From an uncultured Verrucomicrobia subdivision 3 bacterium (GTDB lineage: Bacteria; Verrucomicrobiota; Verrucomicrobiia; Limisphaerales; DASXHY01), in NCBI GenBank assembly GCA_937890005.1, contig CALBZA010000075.1:9072-73071 (forward strand): a DNA stretch of 64,000 nt, given 5' to 3'. Numbering within the stretch: the first letter of the stretch is position 1; the number at the start of each line of letters is the position of its first letter. Positions 62,301-64,000 of this stretch are shown here, one piece after another. The position numbers and the translations under genes are program-made. A model generated the notes under the pieces. That model ran no database searches. It was not told the origin of the DNA and saw nothing but the letters and a program-made list of their open reading frames with translations.

Positions 62301-62468
62301 ATTGGCGCCAAGCGCACCGGACTCCGCCTCAAACGTCACGGAGGATACATTGCCGAGCCCCGATTGCGTCGATGCACTGAGAACAAGAAGAACCATCACG
62401 ACCCACAGAAAACCTCGCCCGAAAAACGAACGATCGGCAGAAAAATGTCGGTAGGAATATTGATTCAT
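59340..62468 (-). CDS. GH30 glucuronoxylanase with N-terminal CBM and C-terminal LamG
   Basis: 1042 residues. Signal peptide (about 18-39), a CBM6/CBM35-like sandwich (about 42-207, FEAESG, PGNYHLYARV, FDKFVFG), and a GH30 barrel with side beta domain (about 228-650). Acid/base is E372 (ISIQNEPDW) and nucleophile E483 (RFMTEFGVS); the fold of motifs resembles subfamily 8 glucuronoxylanases, which cut xylan near methylglucuronic acid branches. Then a fibronectin-III-like module (about 665-755), a LamG/concanavalin domain (about 765-960) and the shared end module (MFYRLTK). The open frame extends 159 codons upstream, but the signal peptide fixes this start. Confidence 0.9.
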   Translation of the reverse strand: MNQYSYRHFSADRSFFGRGFLWVVMVLLVLSASTQSGLGNVSSVTFEAESGALGANFTNGTSSGVQFISISTDRINNGNPGNSSRVATYTVTFPAPGNYHLYARVRVGSDTFNDDSLFYGNGFGAKAPNVDGHWITVNGLGSAGFNNNSDVVTGGGSLGNNVWKWINLSLFSGQSGFNVSAGALTQTFQIGAREDGLDFDKFVFGRSDYIFTVADLNSGGPGTLPSSSVSIDATRFFQTIEGLGGAIAFYNGWITAHPYKQEIISNAFSGLNISMLRLGNWYRYQNTLNFDPPTTEIVATANQLLGRQVPILMSSWAPPAFLKSNGQVGNGGTLIFTNGGFAYNEFGKYWYDSLRAYRSNGISPTWISIQNEPDWEASYDSCIFRPTEGVVNGTNYASYSKALDATYQWVTNLSSPPKFLAPEPVGIGYNVIQNYAPTLNPNHFYGVAYHLYHGSSDGSANGYINSLRATTNLFPTKPRFMTEFGVSNMVESATLIHNVLVEGNASGYNHWSLIWPGPDGGLVQIEFPWDQSTWTNAPAGSPTQSRGYWLSPSYWAMKHFSYFVPAGSRRIATTSTDANVKFSAYMTPDNLRVVGVIINRKTDSVAMDLNFSSFGFGLSSVYQTAGTNHFKHIGSADTQLILPAESLTTVVLDKLIAVGQAENPLPANGETGVAFNSTLSWTSGSNALTHLLFVGTSSNAVALATTASQEFRGVMSSNSFNPVLAGGITYFWRVDSVAGANTNIGEVWSFTTAPLPALVHRYSFDETGGTTFADLIGGPVWDGTVFNGGTLSGGLLSLGSGSQQHAALPAGIVSALTNFTIETWVRLNAISAWSRIFDFGTGSTVNMFLTPLSGTGGTLRFAMTINGAGGEQRINAPSALTPGVWHHVAVTLNGNIGVLYLNGNPVATNTSITLRPWNMGATPNNYLGRSQYSDPYLNGAFNEFRIYSVALSRNEIAASYAMGPGRVFSDDSPLIAFTPGASSITLSWPLEATSFRLQSRTNLTQGAWMNVASPVPQLVNGQWQVTVPVQSSGEAMFYRLTK

Positions 62469-62796
62469 GTGGCTGCCGGTCAGTTGAGTGCGCACAAAAG
62501 GTAGCGAGGATACAATCGATCGCCATACGACAATCGTCAGAGGGGAAGCCACAGTTTTGAAAGCCACAGCCACAGATGGAACATAGATTAAGCACAGATG
62601 TTCTGAAATGACGGTTGGAACGATCGAATGAGCCTCCTCCTTTTGCTGAAGTTCATCGCTTCCTTTCCAATCTGCGTTCCTCTGCGTCATCTGCGGATTC
62701 AAATCGTGTTTCATCTGTATTCCATCTCCGGCTTCAAACAATTCCACAAACAGCGCGGCTTGTGCCGGCGAGGAACCGCCTGCTATCGTTCGCGCC
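62469..62796. repeat. Divergent spacer with inverted ATCTGTG-word blocks
   Basis: No gene is visible. Block 62561-62600 read on the minus strand (CATCTGTGCTTAATCTATG core) and block 62669-62728 on the plus strand (AATCTGCGTTCCTCTGCGTC core) carry the same degenerate 9-10 base word in opposite orientation. Promoters for the GH30 gene and the LOG-family gene should lie here. Confidence 0.55.
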
Positions 62797-63480
62797 ATGA
62801 ATGGAGAAACCAATCTAACCTTCATCAAGGAAGATCCGTGGCGCATTTTCCGGATCATGGCCGAGTTCGTCGATTCTTTCGAAACCCTCTCCCAGGTCGG
62901 TCCCGGCGTGACTGTCTTCGGTTCCGCGCGAATGCTGTCCACCAACCCGTACTACCAGGCAACCGTCGAACTCACCAAGGCGCTTGCCGCAAACAACCTC
63001 GCCGTCATTACCGGCGGCGGCCCCGGCATCATGGAGGCAGCCAACCGCGGCGCCGCACTCGCCAAGGGCAGATCAGTCGGCCTGAACATCCAGTTGCCGC
63101 ACGAACAAAAGGGCAACCGGTTCGCCAACATCCCGATCAACTTCCACTACTTCTTCGCCCGCAAGGTCTGCTTCGTGAAATACAGCATCGCCTTCATCTA
63201 CATGCCGGGCGGATTCGGAACGCTCGATGAATTCTTCGAAGTGATGACGCTGATCCAGACGCGCAAAATTCCGGAATTCCCCGTGATCCTGTTCGGCAAG
63301 GAATACTGGAGAGGCCTGATCCGATGGATGAAGGATCAATTGCAGGAAACCAAATTCATCAGCCCCGACGACCTCGATCTCTTCACACTCACCGACGATC
63401 CGCAGGAAGCCGTGGACATCATTCTGGAATACAAGCGCCGCGTCGGTCCGCCGGAAGTTATGCCGAAGGCATTCGCCTGA
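62797..63480 (+). CDS. LOG-family nucleotide 5'-monophosphate phosphoribohydrolase
   Basis: 227 residues, a Rossmann-like TIGR00730-type protein. Signature motifs are GGGPGIMEAANRGA (about 69-82) and PGGFGTLDEFFEV (about 132-144), which bind the ribose phosphate and carry the catalytic Arg/Glu. It hydrolyses nucleoside monophosphates to base and ribose 5-phosphate; the plant-type cytokinin activity is one version, nucleotide salvage (PpnN-like) another. Cytoplasmic, no signal peptide. It is divergent from the xylan cluster and unlikely to belong to it. The ATG beginning MNGETNLTF is used. Confidence 0.9.
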   Translation: MNGETNLTFIKEDPWRIFRIMAEFVDSFETLSQVGPGVTVFGSARMLSTNPYYQATVELTKALAANNLAVITGGGPGIMEAANRGAALAKGRSVGLNIQLPHEQKGNRFANIPINFHYFFARKVCFVKYSIAFIYMPGGFGTLDEFFEVMTLIQTRKIPEFPVILFGKEYWRGLIRWMKDQLQETKFISPDDLDLFTLTDDPQEAVDIILEYKRRVGPPEVMPKAFA

Positions 63481-63505
63481 TTCCTCCCACTTCGTTGCAT
63501 CAGAG

Positions 63506-64000
63506 TTCCTCCCAAATGGAATTTTGCGCTTTGAACCTGAACCAGGTTCATGGGGAGGACTTGTTTGGCCGAACGATTTTCAGGCGGAGCGGCAGCTCCG
63601 CCCTACCAGCAATAGGTAGGGCAAGCTGCCGCTTTGCCCCATTTTCCGCACCGACTGGTGCGTTCCGTTCGTCAACGACATCGCAAATCTCCCTCGCCTC
63701 GCAAGCGAAGCGCGGGGAGAGATTTCTCCCAAATGGAATTTTGCGCTTTGAACCCCTGAACCAGGTTCATGGGGAGGGACTTGCTTGGCCGAACGATTTT
63801 CAGGCGGAGCGGCAGCTCCGCCCTACCAGCAATAGGTAGGGCAAGCTGCCGCTTTGCCCCATTTTCCGCACCGACTGGTGCGTTCCGTTCGTCAACGACA
63901 TCGCAAATCTCCCTCGCCCCGCAAGCGAAGCGCGGGGAGAGTTCCCTCCCAAATGGAATTTTGCGCTTCGAACCCCTGAATCGGGTTCATGGAGAGGATT
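63506..64000. repeat. Three tandem copies of a 217-220 bp palindrome-rich repeat
   Basis: The word AAATGGAATTTTGCGCTT starts copies at 63514, 63731 and 63951, giving periods of 217 and 220 bases; the third copy is cut by the window end. Copies are almost identical. Copy 2 has CCC and GGG expansions around a GAACCAGGTTC palindrome that account for the three-base difference. Internal hairpins include GCGGAG-CGGCAG-CTCCGC and arms around GCAAGCGAAGC. No protein motif is visible in any frame. Confidence 0.85.

Noticed and set aside
39447..62468. Classical polysaccharide utilisation locus with SusC/SusD
   Set aside because: No TonB-dependent SusC-like receptor or SusD-like lipoprotein is encoded. 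The only TonB receptor in the window is the siderophore type at 9.7 kb.
63324..63839. Possible 171-residue + strand protein across the end of the LOG gene and the repeats
   Set aside because: It overlaps the LOG gene in another frame and then reads through tandem repeat DNA, so the apparent protein is an artefact of the repeat.
63506..64000. CRISPR array
   Set aside because: The repeat unit is about 217-220 bases with no unique spacers, and no cas gene is present.
1..64000. tRNA, rRNA or riboswitch genes
   Set aside because: I looked for cloverleaf-like and conserved rRNA sequences in the gaps, including before trpA and pheT, and saw none. A covariance-model search would be needed to be certain.

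Overview
The window reads as one stretch of chromosome from a member of the Verrucomicrobiota, probably the Pedosphaera/Limisphaerales side. This is inferred from content, not from a marker gene: a protein built of autotransporter-associated beta-strand repeats without a barrel, a giant lamin-tail/CotH protein, many secreted glycoside hydrolases, weak or absent Shine-Dalgarno sites, and intergenic spacers filled with degenerate 7- to 10-base words. I see no rRNA, tRNA, CRISPR array, transposase or prophage gene.

Layout. (1) 0.1-8.4 kb, + strand: a heavy-metal (copper/silver-type) efflux operon made of a YHS/TRASH-like Cys protein, a Cys-cluster membrane peptide, a TolC-like outer-membrane factor, a His/Cys-rich anchored peptide, a CusB-like adaptor and a CusA-like pump carrying an extra C-terminal DUF3347 module. 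(2) 8.6-13.9 kb, +: an iron-siderophore unit of AraC regulator, Fiu/PiuA-type TonB receptor, YbiX/PiuC dioxygenase and PepSY membrane protein. (3) 14.0-21.5 kb: housekeeping genes (trpA, mannose-1-phosphate guanylyltransferase, rnhA, PGPGW protein, pheT, HD protein, PNPOx-like protein). (4) 21.7-28.0 kb: a secreted metalloprotease, then three minus-strand genes that look like an undescribed MotA/MotB-like membrane complex. They are an OmpA-domain protein, an ExbB/MotA-like multi-pass protein with a large extra domain, and a MotB-like anchor followed by a coiled coil and a trypsin-like domain. (5) 28.3-32.7 kb, +: acyl-CoA ligase, zinc ribbon, a tandem-domain nucleoside diphosphate kinase, and an AT-richer two-gene restriction-modification system (BglII/BstYI-type endonuclease with MT-A70 methyltransferase).

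(6) 32.7-62.5 kb: a plant cell-wall (glucuronoxylan) degradation region. A NarL-type response regulator and a PA14-bearing sensor kinase flank a GH9 enzyme. Then nine consecutive minus-strand genes encode an SGNH hydrolase, a lamin-tail/CotH protein, a CE1-like esterase, GH43-CBM6, the beta-strand-repeat protein, GH10 xylanase, a second GH43, GH67 alpha-glucuronidase, a GH8 Rex-type exo-oligoxylanase and a GH30 glucuronoxylanase (ten with the SGNH hydrolase counted). Together they could take methylglucuronoarabinoxylan to xylose, arabinose and glucuronic acid outside the cytoplasm. No SusC/SusD pair and no sugar transporter is present. (7) 62.8-64.0 kb: a LOG-family nucleotide phosphoribohydrolase and three tandem copies of a 217-220 bp palindrome-rich repeat that runs off the window.

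Four secreted proteins of unrelated function end in the same short C-terminal module finishing in F-[FY]-R-[LM]. Heptanucleotide words of the kind seen in the spacers also occur inside the pheT coding sequence. All product calls come from reading motifs by eye; no database search was possible.
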